NCBI GenBank assembly: GCA_016779565.1 | Contig: JADHNJ010000023.1 | Coordinates: 1-37,516, forward strand | Origin: Pseudomonadales bacterium | GTDB lineage: Bacteria; Pseudomonadota; Gammaproteobacteria; Pseudomonadales; Azotimanducaceae | Reading direction: 5' to 3' | DNA: 37,516 bases | Shown: one piece after another, positions 15,387-26,982 of the stretch | Layout: each line of letters begins with the position of its first letter | How positions within the stretch are numbered: the first letter of the stretch is position 1 | The notes under the pieces: model-generated | What the model saw: only the letters and a program-made list of their open reading frames with translations | Databases searched by the model: none | Told to the model about the DNA's origin: nothing | Position numbers and translations under genes: made by a program

Positions 15387-15989
15387 ATGCCGGTCCAATT
15401 TGTTGCCTCCTGCGAATTGCCAACTCAGTTTGGCAATTTCGTTATGCATGGGTTTGAAGATCCCGACACAGGCCAAGAGCACGTGGCATTGACCTTTGGA
15501 GAGGTTGCGGATCAGCAAGCGGTCCTGTGCCGAGTGCACTCTGAGTGTCTAACCGGAGATTGCTTATTCAGCTTGCGATGCGACTGTGGCTCGCAATTAC
15601 AAACTGCGCTTAAGAGAATTTCAGAGACGGGTGCCGGTATCATTTTGTATTTACGACAGGAAGGTCGAGGGATCGGCTTGATTAATAAAATCAGGGCTTA
15701 TCAATTGCAGGACGCAGGCGCCGACACCGTAGAAGCCAATGAGCACCTCGGATTCGATGCAGATCTGCGAGACTATACAATGTGTCGAAATATGTTCGCC
15801 CATTTACAAGTCAAATCGGTTCGTCTGATGACGAACAATCCCGTCAAAATTAATGCGCTAACCAAGCTTGGGGTAGAAGTTGTTGATCGGGTTCCAATTG
15901 AAACTGGCCACAATGACCATAATGACCGGTATCTAAAAACCAAGGCAGGGAAATTAGGGCACTTGCTTGGACAATCAAAGCTAAGGTGA
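15387..15989 (+). CDS. ribA: GTP cyclohydrolase II
   Basis: RibA opens the imidazole ring of GTP and releases pyrophosphate, the first committed step of riboflavin synthesis, feeding RibD at 1619. The zinc site Cys-x10-Cys-x-Cys is intact in [18 protein letters not shown], and the GTP-binding [10 protein letters not shown] and the C-terminal [16 protein letters not shown] and KAGKLGHLL segments are all family features. At 200 aa it is a stand-alone RibA with no RibB domain, as in E. coli. The Shine-Dalgarno sequence is weak (CAAGAG). It is convergent with dxs (14 nt between stops), an arrangement seen in Pseudomonas. Confidence 0.96.
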   Translation: MPVQFVASCELPTQFGNFVMHGFEDPDTGQEHVALTFGEVADQQAVLCRVHSECLTGDCLFSLRCDCGSQLQTALKRISETGAGIILYLRQEGRGIGLINKIRAYQLQDAGADTVEANEHLGFDADLRDYTMCRNMFAHLQVKSVRLMTNNPVKINALTKLGVEVVDRVPIETGHNDHNDRYLKTKAGKLGHLLGQSKLR

Positions 15990-16003
15990 CAGGGCCGCAG
16001 ACG

Positions 16004-17878
16004 CTACCCTAAGAAGGCCTCTCGATGTGCAGAGATACGCGCAACGATGCCCTCTATGTCCAACCCACAAGCACTCAGCATATTTTCAGGCTTATCCGGC
16101 TCGATAAAAGCATCTGGGACCCCAAGATTTAGTAGCAAGCCGCGATAACCCGCCGCGGCCAGATATTCATTGACGCCGGATCCAGCACCCCCTTGAATCG
16201 CATTTTCCTCAATCGTGACAATGAACTCATGGCTGGCGGCGATATCGTTGATCATGGACTGATCTAGGGGTTTGACAAAGCGCATGTCTACAACCGTGGC
16301 ATCGAGCAAATCTGCGGCCTCGAGACTCGGCGAAACCATGCTACCAAAGGCAAGAATAGCGATTTGCCGGCCGAGTCGCCGGCGAATGCCTTGGCCTAGG
16401 ATTAAGTCTTCGTTGGCTGGCGGGGTTTGGCCGGTGATCGAACCTCTGGGATATCTAACGCAAACAGGCCCTTTAATGTCGTAACCTAATTCGAGCATCG
16501 CGTTAAGCTCGAACTCGTTAGAGGGCGTCATAATAATGAGATTAGGCACGGTTCTGAGGAAACTGTGGTCATAAACACCTGAATGGGTGGGCCCGTCTTC
16601 TAGTAAGCCGGCTCGATCGATGGCGAACAACACGTCCAAGTTTTGGATTGCAACATCGTGAATTAACTGGTCGTACGCTCTTTGGAGAAAGGTAGAGTAG
16701 ATGGCAACAACTGGTTTCATGCCTTCGCAGGCAAGTCCGGCAGCGAGGGTGACCGCGTGCTGTTCTGCGATGGCGACATCAAAATAACGCTTGGGAAATT
16801 GTTCCGAAAACGCAACCAAATCGGAACCTTCACGCATCGCTGGGGTAATGGCCATTAAGCGATCATCTGAGGCTGCTTTGTGGCAAGCCCACTGACCAAA
16901 AATATTAGAATAGGTCGGGATTTTTTCATTTTGTCCCGTGGTGGATTTGGGCTCAATTTTTGATAACGAATGGGTTCCGATTGGCGAAGCCTCGGCTGGC
17001 TCATAGCCTTTACCCTTTTGAGTGACTAAATGCAGGAACTGAGGCCCAGGTTGATCTTTGATATTGTTAAAGGCAGTGATTAATGATTTTAGGTCATGGC
17101 CATCTATCGGGCCCATGTAGTTAAGGCCCAGTTCGTCGAAGAGGGTACCTGGCACTACCATGCCTTTCATGTGCTCTTCGGTTTTCCGTGCGAAGGCTCT
17201 GGCAGAGGGAATGTGGCTTAAAATCTTTTTGCCGCTCTCTCGTACGTTTAAATAAAACCGGCTGGATAATATGCGCGCGAAGTAAGAAGCCAATCCGCCA
17301 ACGCTTTCCGAAATAGACATGGCGTTGTCATTAAGAATCACTAATAAATTCGCGTCTGAGGAGCCGGCGTGATGCAATGCCTCAAAAGCCATGCCTGCAG
17401 TCATTGCACCATCGCCAATAATTGACACAGTGCGGGCTTCGACTTGCTGAGCCTTCTTCGCCAGCGCCATGCCAAGTCCAGCGCTGATCGAGGTTGATGA
17501 ATGGCCCACGCCAAAGGTGTCAAATTCACTTTCTTCGCGTGATGGGAAAGGTGCAAGGCCACCTTTGCGGCGTAACCCGCCCATTTGTTCACGCCGGCCT
17601 GTGAGAATTTTGTGAGGGTAGGTTTGATGCCCAACGTCCCAAATTAAATGGTCGGTTGGCGTGTCGAAACAGTAGTGCAAAGCAATGGTGAGCTCGATGA
17701 CACCTAGACCTGCACCGAAATGTCCCCCAGTCTGACCGACGGTATAAATTAAAAAGTGTCTGAGCTCTTCTGCCAATTGCCCAAGGTCGGCAACCTCAAG
17801 CGCCCTTAAGTCCTCGGGCGTATTAACGGTATCGAGTAGCGGGGTGTCAGGACGCGTCGTTGGAATTGAGTAGAACAT
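16004..17878 (-). CDS. dxs: 1-deoxy-D-xylulose-5-phosphate synthase
   Basis: Dxs joins pyruvate and glyceraldehyde 3-phosphate, with thiamine diphosphate, in the first step of the MEP isoprenoid pathway. The ThDP motif GDGAMTAGMAFEALHHAG...NDN is present at about residues 150-190, with GHSSTSISAGLGMA before it. The central DGHDLKSL and the transketolase-like middle domain (DVAIAEQHAVTLAAGLA, DRAGLLEDGPTHSG) follow. Length 624 aa is normal. No good Shine-Dalgarno is seen before the ATG at 17878, 61 nt downstream of ispA in the same transcript. xseB-ispA-dxs order is typical of gammaproteobacteria. Confidence 0.97.
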   Translation of the reverse strand: MFYSIPTTRPDTPLLDTVNTPEDLRALEVADLGQLAEELRHFLIYTVGQTGGHFGAGLGVIELTIALHYCFDTPTDHLIWDVGHQTYPHKILTGRREQMGGLRRKGGLAPFPSREESEFDTFGVGHSSTSISAGLGMALAKKAQQVEARTVSIIGDGAMTAGMAFEALHHAGSSDANLLVILNDNAMSISESVGGLASYFARILSSRFYLNVRESGKKILSHIPSARAFARKTEEHMKGMVVPGTLFDELGLNYMGPIDGHDLKSLITAFNNIKDQPGPQFLHLVTQKGKGYEPAEASPIGTHSLSKIEPKSTTGQNEKIPTYSNIFGQWACHKAASDDRLMAITPAMREGSDLVAFSEQFPKRYFDVAIAEQHAVTLAAGLACEGMKPVVAIYSTFLQRAYDQLIHDVAIQNLDVLFAIDRAGLLEDGPTHSGVYDHSFLRTVPNLIIMTPSNEFELNAMLELGYDIKGPVCVRYPRGSITGQTPPANEDLILGQGIRRRLGRQIAILAFGSMVSPSLEAADLLDATVVDMRFVKPLDQSMINDIAASHEFIVTIEENAIQGGAGSGVNEYLAAAGYRGLLLNLGVPDAFIEPDKPENMLSACGLDIEGIVARISAHREAFLG

Positions 17879-17939
17879 AAATTCGAGGGCTGAGCGCAGT
17901 AAAAGAAGTTTACACCAGAGCTATCGAACTTGCTTTAGT

Positions 17940-18815
17940 TTAGTAATTTCTCTGCCGCAACCAAGCGATTAAACCGATTAAGTTGGGCGTTGCTAAGCCG
18001 CTTTGTTTTAGGCTGTCGGTAGCATCGGCGATGAGGTTCGATAATTGGTTTTGGGCACCGGCAAGCCCGAGGGCTGAAACGAAGGTGGATTTGGCTTGGG
18101 CTTTGTCTGAGCCTTGCTGCTTTCCTAAGGTTTCAGTGCTACTCGTTTCATCTAGAATGTCGTCCTGTACTTGAAAGGCAAGCCCGAGTTTTTCTCCAAA
18201 TTGTTTCAAGGCCTTGCTATCGCTTGCGTTGCGGTCTGGATGGAAACCCGCGCTTGCAGCCGCGAAACTGATCAGTGCACCGGTTTTAAGGCTGTGTGTT
18301 TTGGCGAGAACATTGATCTCAAGGGTTTGGTGTTCGCTCATCATGTCTAAGGCCTGACCACCGACCATACCCTTGGCGCCTGCAGCTCGGGAGAGCGCGG
18401 CAATCAGACCGACCTTAGTTTCAGCAGATAATCTGACATCGTCAGCAATAACTTGGAACGCCAGTGCTTGTAAGGCATCCCCAGCGAGGATAGCCTCAGC
18501 CTCGCCGAAGGCAATATGTGTGCTCGGCTTACCGCGTCTCAAGGCATCATCGTCCATTGAGGGTAAGTCATCATGTATCAAAGAGTAGCCATGGATGAGT
18601 TCCACCGCCATTGCCGTGCTGTCCGCATCATCAAGACTAAGCCCAAGGGCTTCGGCGCTTAAGTAGGCAAGGCAAGCTCTAAGACGTTTGCCACCTCCCA
18701 AGCAAGCGTAGCGCATAGCTTTGCCGAGCGAAGATGCATCGCTGGCGCTTGTCAATAAGTTACTGAGCTTTGTTTCTATGCGGTCCCGATACTGGCTTAA
18801 GGGATCAGTCGTCAT
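17940..18815 (-). CDS. ispA: geranyltranstransferase (farnesyl diphosphate synthase)
   Basis: IspA condenses isopentenyl diphosphate with dimethylallyl and geranyl diphosphates to make farnesyl diphosphate. The first aspartate-rich motif is in LIHDDLPSMDDDALRRGK and the second in FQVQDDILDETS, both intact; the chain-length region before the first motif (VELIHGYSLIHDD) looks like a farnesyl-type enzyme. I used the ATG at 18815, which overlaps the xseB stop region by 11 nt; a GTG three bases upstream is an equally possible start. The product is 291 aa. Its substrates come from the pathway begun by the downstream dxs. Confidence 0.95.
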   Translation of the reverse strand: MTTDPLSQYRDRIETKLSNLLTSASDASSLGKAMRYACLGGGKRLRACLAYLSAEALGLSLDDADSTAMAVELIHGYSLIHDDLPSMDDDALRRGKPSTHIAFGEAEAILAGDALQALAFQVIADDVRLSAETKVGLIAALSRAAGAKGMVGGQALDMMSEHQTLEINVLAKTHSLKTGALISFAAASAGFHPDRNASDSKALKQFGEKLGLAFQVQDDILDETSSTETLGKQQGSDKAQAKSTFVSALGLAGAQNQLSNLIADATDSLKQSGLATPNLIGLIAWLRQRNY

Positions 18816-19044
18816 CACTAGGTTCGAAGGGCTCGGCTACAACGCCATCTTGGTTAGCTAGCAGAATGTCTACTTGTTGTTGAGCTTCGTTCAGGGCCTG
18901 CTGACAAGCGCGGGTTAGTTCAATGCCCTCTTGAAAGGCCTTAAGAGACTCTTCCAGACTGAGATCACCCGACTCCATGGTTTCAACAAGGGCCTCTAAC
19001 TTCTGCAAAGAGGCCTCAAAAGGGAAGGCTTTGGTTTTCGGCAT
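18805..19044 (-). CDS. xseB: exodeoxyribonuclease VII small subunit
   Basis: XseB is the small helical subunit that wraps the XseA nuclease. The 79-aa protein shows the family core FEASLQKLEALVETMESGDLSLEESLKAFQEGIEL, with an acidic tail ending DDD. Its stop codon is embedded in the start of ispA, giving the usual xseB-ispA-dxs operon. xseA is not in the window. Confidence 0.95.
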   Translation of the reverse strand: MPKTKAFPFEASLQKLEALVETMESGDLSLEESLKAFQEGIELTRACQQALNEAQQQVDILLANQDGVVAEPFEPSDDD

Positions 19045-19309
19045 GGGATGGCCCGATCAAGGTTTGGTGAACGATACTGCCCAGTCCTTGGTAGGTCAAA
19101 TCGTCGATTAAAAGGACTTTGTCGGACAGCCTATTAGCAGCAGCAGTCATGCGCTCCCGATGGTGAGGGAACTTCCCATCTTTTACTGGCAGGTTTAACT
19201 GGCGCTGGTTCCTGCGAGCTGCTCGCAGGTCTACGCAAGGTACGCTGGCGCTCAATTGTCTAACCATCGAAGGCAGCGTTGATGCAGGCTGGACTGGAGC
19301 AGTGGGCAT
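19016..19309 (-). CDS. doubtful ORF with a phosphoribosyltransferase-like motif
   Basis: A 97-codon frame between the beta-galactosidase stop and xseB, overlapping xseB by 29 nt. It has one suggestive segment, KVLLIDDLTYQG, which resembles the PRPP-binding loop (VLLIDD...TG) of ComF-like phosphoribosyltransferases, preceded by an ARRNQRQ...R patch of similar style. There is no Shine-Dalgarno sequence, the protein is much shorter than a real phosphoribosyltransferase, and a perfect GC-rich palindrome lies inside it. It may be a gene remnant or chance. Confidence 0.22.
   Translation of the reverse strand: MPTAPVQPASTLPSMVRQLSASVPCVDLRAARRNQRQLNLPVKDGKFPHHRERMTAAANRLSDKVLLIDDLTYQGLGSIVHQTLIGPSHAENQSLPF
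19211..19229. repeat. 19-bp GC-rich perfect palindrome (hairpin)
   Basis: CCTGCGAGC (19211-19219) and GCTCGCAGG (19221-19229) are exact reverse complements around a single T, able to form a very stable hairpin with a 3-nt loop. It lies in the gap between the beta-galactosidase gene and xseB, both minus-strand. There is no T-run on either side, so it is not a standard intrinsic terminator. It could stop read-through, stabilise RNA 3' ends, be a REP-like element, or be an operator for xseB-ispA-dxs. Confidence 0.5.
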
Positions 19310-19341
19310 CAAGTCGAATTTGAGTGATCGATAATCCTCAG

Positions 19342-22425
<3,084 letters not shown>

Positions 22426-22435
22426 CTAGTCAGGG

Positions 22436-23731
22436 TCAATCGAGATCTCGATATCGAGGCATATTAAACAAAATCGCGACAAGAATAATCAGCCCGAGCG
22501 CCGAGCTGCCTACCGCCCATTGTGGACCATAGAGATCAGCTAACACGCTAATCGGATAAATACTGATCGAAAGCACGGCCATTTCCAACATGTAAATGCT
22601 CATGACCCGACCTCTGAATTCGTCGTCGACATAGGATTGAATTAACACGTTGCTAAGTGACATTCGAGTGGCTTGGCCAAAACCAACAATCGTTAACAAT
22701 ATTACCGATAGCCAATAGTGGGTAGAGAGAGCAAACCCGAGCAAACTGATGCCCATAATGCCGGCACCCCACAATAGGATTCGGGCTCGTTTTCGATTGC
22801 CGAAAGTAGCGATATAGAGTGAACCCAGCAGCGAACCGACGCCTGAAAGCGAAATCAATAGGCCCAACCGCTCCGGACCTGCATCCAGCACATCTTTGGC
22901 AAACCCTGGCAAAATCATGAAATAGGTCAAACTAAAAAAGACCATAAGAAAGTTGCAAACCAGCAACATAAAGATGATCGGTGTATCGAGCACGTATTTA
23001 AACCCAAGGCGCAGCTCTCTCAACATCGAGCCCGTGGGTATGTCAGCGTCGGCCTTATCGATGACATCGATAAAAGACATGAGCGCAGCGGACCAAAGGT
23101 AAAGAGCCGCCATTAAGAAATAAACCCACTTGGCTGGATCGATATTGCCATCTCCGCCACCAAGAATCGCCACCAATCCTCCGGCCAGCCCAGGTAACAA
23201 TAATCGCGCGCTATTCATGCCGGACGTGCTTAAAGCGATGGCGTTGGTCAGTCGATCCAAACCCACAATATCCTTGGTGAAGGCTTGGCGGGCAGGCATC
23301 ATCGCATTCATGACTAAGCCTTGTAGGATCGATGAAATCAACAAGTGTACAAATGCCAACTCACCCAAATAAATGAGCGTGCCGATCCAGCCGGTGATGA
23401 GGGCGTTGGCAATTCCGCTGATTTGGAGCACGACTTTTTTTTGCTTAACCCGATCGGCAACTACTCCTCCCAAAGGTGCAGCAATTAATCCTACAAGGCC
23501 ACCGGCAGCGGTCATCCAACCTAACTTTTCATAAGACCCAGTAATCTCATAGACGAGCCATCCCCGAATAAACATCTGAATGTTCATAGCCGCGAAATTG
23601 CCGCACAACGCTAGGAAAAACCATCGATAGTTTTTGAGTTCAAACGCAGCGAAGGTGCCGCGCCATTTTGATGACCGCCCTGCTTTTGGACTGAGACGCT
23701 CGTCGGCTCCCGAGCTTGTATTTTTGCTCAT
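22436..23731 (-). CDS. MFS transporter (EntS/MFS_3-like)
   Basis: An inner-membrane protein of 431 aa with about 11-12 hydrophobic segments and the loop motif GGVVADRVKQKKV between helices 2 and 3, characteristic of the major facilitator superfamily. The overall pattern (YRWFFLALCGNFAAMNIQMF at the first helix, FRGRVMSIYMLEMA near helix 10) matches the MFS_3/EntS group, mainly effluxers of siderophores or drugs rather than sugar importers. The ATG at 23731 (MSKNTSSG) is used because an upstream in-frame extension of 28 residues is Cys/Arg-rich and unlike the family. It lies directly upstream of the beta-galactosidase gene on the same strand, so co-transcription is likely, but a joint role in sugar uptake is only an inference. 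Confidence 0.88.
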   Translation of the reverse strand: MSKNTSSGADERLSPKAGRSSKWRGTFAAFELKNYRWFFLALCGNFAAMNIQMFIRGWLVYEITGSYEKLGWMTAAGGLVGLIAAPLGGVVADRVKQKKVVLQISGIANALITGWIGTLIYLGELAFVHLLISSILQGLVMNAMMPARQAFTKDIVGLDRLTNAIALSTSGMNSARLLLPGLAGGLVAILGGGDGNIDPAKWVYFLMAALYLWSAALMSFIDVIDKADADIPTGSMLRELRLGFKYVLDTPIIFMLLVCNFLMVFFSLTYFMILPGFAKDVLDAGPERLGLLISLSGVGSLLGSLYIATFGNRKRARILLWGAGIMGISLLGFALSTHYWLSVILLTIVGFGQATRMSLSNVLIQSYVDDEFRGRVMSIYMLEMAVLSISIYPISVLADLYGPQWAVGSSALGLIILVAILFNMPRYRDLD

Positions 23732-23958
23732 CTTGGCAATATAGCAGTTGCGCTTGCTGAAGATATAGCGCTGACATTGACAAAGGCGTTGGTTTTTAGC
23801 ATAGGTGACCAGCAAATTCGGCGCTGAGGCTTGAGGTGTTTTGAGCCATCGAGATTAATGCTTCAGTGCCCGCTTTGGTCCACCTTCGTCCTTATTCAGT
23901 AAGGCCTTATTGAGTAGGGTCTAGCCGACAGTCGATGCAGTGGCGTCGTGCCTTTGGC

Positions 23959-25158
23959 TTAACGTGGCAGTCTAAGCGCTGACAAAGCGTCCTCGGCGAT
24001 TTTTGTCGGCAGTAGCGTTTGCGACTGCTCAAGGTCTGAAATTGCGCCTTTGGTTCGCCCCAAGTTTTGGCGTGCCAATCCTCGGCCCAAATAGTAGCGA
24101 AAATGTCGATTGTTGATAGCAATGGCCTGGGCGAAAAACTGTTCGCCAGCGGTCGCGTCCTCCCGGGCAAGGGCGATCTGTCCGGCTAGCCCGAAAAGGT
24201 AAGCCTCAGACTGGGTCAAAGTGAGCGCTTGGCGAATGAGTGCTGCCGCGTCGTCGAGTTCGCCGGCGCTTAGCTTAGCTGCTGCCTGATCGCCAAGATC
24301 ATAGGCGGGGGATAGACTGCTAAGGCGGTCTAGTTTGGATTGATAACGATCAAAGCCTTGAATCACATCTCGGGTACGGCCGGCTTTCAGTCGCGCAGCA
24401 GTTTGCTGATTTCGTTGCACCCGTTCTTGAGATGGGGGATGGCTTGCCAGTAGGCCGTCTAGCCAAGAGCCAGATCGACCTTTCGATAAAGCCACGAAGG
24501 TTTCTTGTAGGGTGACCGCGGCTTCCGGGTCAAAGCCCGCCCGTTGCATGTAGACCATGCCAAAAGCGTCAGACTCTAACTCGGCCTCTCTGCCGTAAGA
24601 GCTAACTATAAATTGGGCACCGAGCTGAGCCCCGTTCTCGAAAACGGAAGCATAACGGTCGTTTTGCGTCTCGATGGCTGACCCGGCGGCGCTAATAACG
24701 GTCGACAGTAAAATATTTCGTTCCACAGATTTCGCACTGTGGCGTGCTGCTGCATGAATGATTTCGTGACTTAGCACGGCGGCAAGTTCAGCCTCTGAAT
24801 TCAATCGCGTAAGCAGCCCCCGATTAATCGCAATTTTACCCCCGGGCAACGCCCAAGCATTCGGTGTCGAATCGTCAATAATGACAAACTCGTAGGGAAG
24901 GCGCCGGTCAGCGACACGGGCTAATTGTTGGCCAATATCCTCGACGTATTGAGACAAGGCAGGATCACTCACATAAGGCCCACCCTGAGCTTGCTGGCTT
25001 GGCTGATACTGATTTTGGCCAATGTTGATCTCCTGCGCTTCACTGAGCAGGCTGAGTTCATTCTTACCGGTTACAGGATTGACGGCGCAACCAGCCAATC
25101 CGAGTGAAGCGAGTAAACCGGCGAGGTAAAGGAAGCGTAATCGGATGATGTTTTTCAT
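23959..25158 (-). CDS. M48-family zinc metalloprotease lipoprotein with C-terminal TPR-like region (BepA-like)
   Basis: A 399-aa periplasmic lipoprotein: a signal peptide with lipobox LAGC (Cys24), an M48 protease domain (about 30-260) with HEIIH at residues 131-135 and the third zinc ligand in ELESDAFGM, and a C-terminal helical repeat region (about 290-385: AGELDDAAALIRQAL, LFGLAGQIAL, YLGRGLARQNLG) typical of TPRs. The architecture is that of E. coli BepA/YfgC, a protease-chaperone for outer-membrane protein assembly. I chose ATG 25158 because the signal peptide begins there; the upstream extension has no sense as a signal. It is divergent from the Nudix gene. The symbol bepA is not given because orthology cannot be tested. 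Confidence 0.92.
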   Translation of the reverse strand: MKNIIRLRFLYLAGLLASLGLAGCAVNPVTGKNELSLLSEAQEINIGQNQYQPSQQAQGGPYVSDPALSQYVEDIGQQLARVADRRLPYEFVIIDDSTPNAWALPGGKIAINRGLLTRLNSEAELAAVLSHEIIHAAARHSAKSVERNILLSTVISAAGSAIETQNDRYASVFENGAQLGAQFIVSSYGREAELESDAFGMVYMQRAGFDPEAAVTLQETFVALSKGRSGSWLDGLLASHPPSQERVQRNQQTAARLKAGRTRDVIQGFDRYQSKLDRLSSLSPAYDLGDQAAAKLSAGELDDAAALIRQALTLTQSEAYLFGLAGQIALAREDATAGEQFFAQAIAINNRHFRYYLGRGLARQNLGRTKGAISDLEQSQTLLPTKIAEDALSALRLPR

Positions 25159-25242
25159 GAGGTGATGGGTTTGTTTAGATGGCCACAATTCTCTATGAAA
25201 ACCCACTTTTGATCTAGCGTGCTATGCTCGTCGTTCTAAACG

Positions 25243-25848
25243 ATGCGTCAAACCTTAAGTGAATTGTCCGTGCTAGATATCATCGAAATCGAAACCTTAT
25301 TGAGCAGGCGCCGGTCGGTTGATCCGCCGGTGAGTGCGGGTCAACGTCAGGCGGCAGTTGCATTGATATTAGATCCCCAACCCGACGGTCTCGAAGCCTT
25401 ATTTATTCTGAGAGCAAAAAAACCCGGTGATCCATGGTCGGGTCAGATGGCAATGCCTGGCGGGCACCGTGACCCTGATGATGAGTCGTTACAAGCAACC
25501 GCTAGCAGGGAAACTTGGGAAGAAACGGGTCTAGATATCAGCGAGAAAGGTCGTTTCCTTGGGTCGCTAGACGGTATTCGGGCGAACCCAAGATCAGGCA
25601 TTGATCTAGTGGTAACGCCCCAAGTATTCGTTCTTAATGAATCCAGGCCGGATTTGACACCCAACGAAGAAGTGGCTGAGGTCTTATGGGGTAATCTCAA
25701 TGGCATGAAGACTGGCGCATTAAAAACCGAGGCACAATTTCCAGAATTTCAGCGGTCCGGTAGTTTCCCAGGCTATCGAGTCGGAGATCAGGTCGTTTGG
25801 GGGTTGACCTTTCGCATGCTCAACGATTTTTTTGATTTATTGCCGTGA
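25243..25848 (+). CDS. Nudix hydrolase, CoA-pyrophosphatase-like
   Basis: The 201-aa protein has a Nudix box at residues about 73-97 (GGHRDPDDESLQATASRE then TWEETGL), with the essential REx2EE core intact. The segment before it, SGQMAMPGGHRDPDD, resembles the CoA diphosphatase subgroup (NudL/NUDT7-like), which cleaves coenzyme A or its esters; other nucleoside-diphosphate substrates are possible. The ATG at 25243 has no ribosome-binding site, and TATGCT (25223-25228) lies only 15 nt before it, so the message may be leaderless or nearly so. It is divergently transcribed from the M48 protease gene. Confidence 0.9.
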   Translation: MRQTLSELSVLDIIEIETLLSRRRSVDPPVSAGQRQAAVALILDPQPDGLEALFILRAKKPGDPWSGQMAMPGGHRDPDDESLQATASRETWEETGLDISEKGRFLGSLDGIRANPRSGIDLVVTPQVFVLNESRPDLTPNEEVAEVLWGNLNGMKTGALKTEAQFPEFQRSGSFPGYRVGDQVVWGLTFRMLNDFFDLLP

Positions 25849-26027
25849 AGGTCATGGGTAGGGCTGTCTAGCAGCGCTCTTTGGTGTCGACAGATTTACC
25901 CACAACATCAAAGCGGTGAGCGGAGTGGTAGGCTGACCTCTGATCAATGGGTTTACAATCCGATACGAGACAGCGGCATAAGCGTTGCACGTCTTAAATG
26001 TTCAGAGGTATAAGCACTTAGAAGCTG

Positions 26028-26918
26028 TTAGCACCACCGTAAACTAAACGCATCGCCGCGTCGGTCGACGTACGCGGCATGACTGGGTCCAAAATGGGCC
26101 GGCATCAATAGCAGATTATCCTCCGCGCAAGTTTCAAGCAGGGTTCGCCGGGCGTCGATGGCTTCGTTCGGAAGCTCGCAATAGGCACTGTTCATCCAAG
26201 GTTCATAGGCTTGCAGGGGATGATGACAAATATCACCACAAAACCGAGCGCCCTCGCCCTCGCTGGCGACGCTCAAGGTTATCGAGCCGGCCGTATGGCC
26301 TGGAGTGAGTTGTATGGAAAGCCGGTCGCTGATGAGGTCGTGGGATTCCACGACAAGATCCGTTTGGCCAAGGATGGGCGCGATACTGTCGTAGTAAGTT
26401 TTTTTGTTAACCAGAGCGAATTGATCGCTGTCGTCAAGGTTTTGAAGAGATTGCTCGAGTTGCGCTAACTCGACCTTTGAAAAAACGTAGCGCGCCCTAG
26501 GAAAGGTCGGTTGCCAACTACCGTCGATGAGCTGAGTATTCCAGCCAACATGGTCAACATGTAAGTGAGTGCATAGAACATAGTCAATCTCTGCAGGTGA
26601 CACTCCCGCGTATTGCAGCTTGGCTGGCCAGTTGGTCTGCATTTGATGCCAGTCACGATAAGGGTTGCGATCTTTATCATTACCGATACAGCCGTCTATT
26701 AAGATTTTATGATGCGGCGTTTCGACGAGCCATGAGTGCATTGAGGCGATGATGCGGCCAGAGGTCATGTCGAGGTGGTTGGGCAGCAGCCAATCCTGAT
26801 GTTTTTTAATGAGGTCTTTATGAAAGTCAGGAAAAAAACGAACCGGATCGAATAATGGGCCGATGAGTTCCTCGATACGTGTGATTTTGGTATCGCCTAA
26901 TTGCCAGGATAGATTCAT
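26028..26918 (-). CDS. metallo-beta-lactamase-fold hydrolase, lactonase-like
   Basis: A cytoplasmic protein of 296 aa with the metal motif THLHVDHVGWN mid-protein, followed by TPGHTAGS, CGDICHHP and a distal PAHFGP, covering the His/Asp ligands of two-metal MBL hydrolases. Unlike the first MBL protein (5171) it lacks the YPGHDY glyoxalase II ending and looks more like quorum-quenching lactonase/AttM-type or alkyl-sulfatase-distant MBLs. I use the second Met (26918) because AAGG lies 10 nt before it but only 1 nt before the first ATG (26927). It is divergent from the dehydrogenase gene at 26983 (64-nt gap), suggesting shared regulation. The substrate is not known. Confidence 0.85.
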   Translation of the reverse strand: MNLSWQLGDTKITRIEELIGPLFDPVRFFPDFHKDLIKKHQDWLLPNHLDMTSGRIIASMHSWLVETPHHKILIDGCIGNDKDRNPYRDWHQMQTNWPAKLQYAGVSPAEIDYVLCTHLHVDHVGWNTQLIDGSWQPTFPRARYVFSKVELAQLEQSLQNLDDSDQFALVNKKTYYDSIAPILGQTDLVVESHDLISDRLSIQLTPGHTAGSITLSVASEGEGARFCGDICHHPLQAYEPWMNSAYCELPNEAIDARRTLLETCAEDNLLLMPAHFGPSHAAYVDRRGDAFSLRWC

Positions 26919-26982
26919 AGGGTCCATACCTTTTCTTAGAAGCCTATGAGACTATAAATTAATTCGATCTCGAGGGGGACCA

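Noticed and set aside
26953-26958. TATAAA as a -10 box for the hydroxyacid dehydrogenase gene.
   Set aside because: No acceptable -35 at 16-18 nt upstream; kept only as a possibility.
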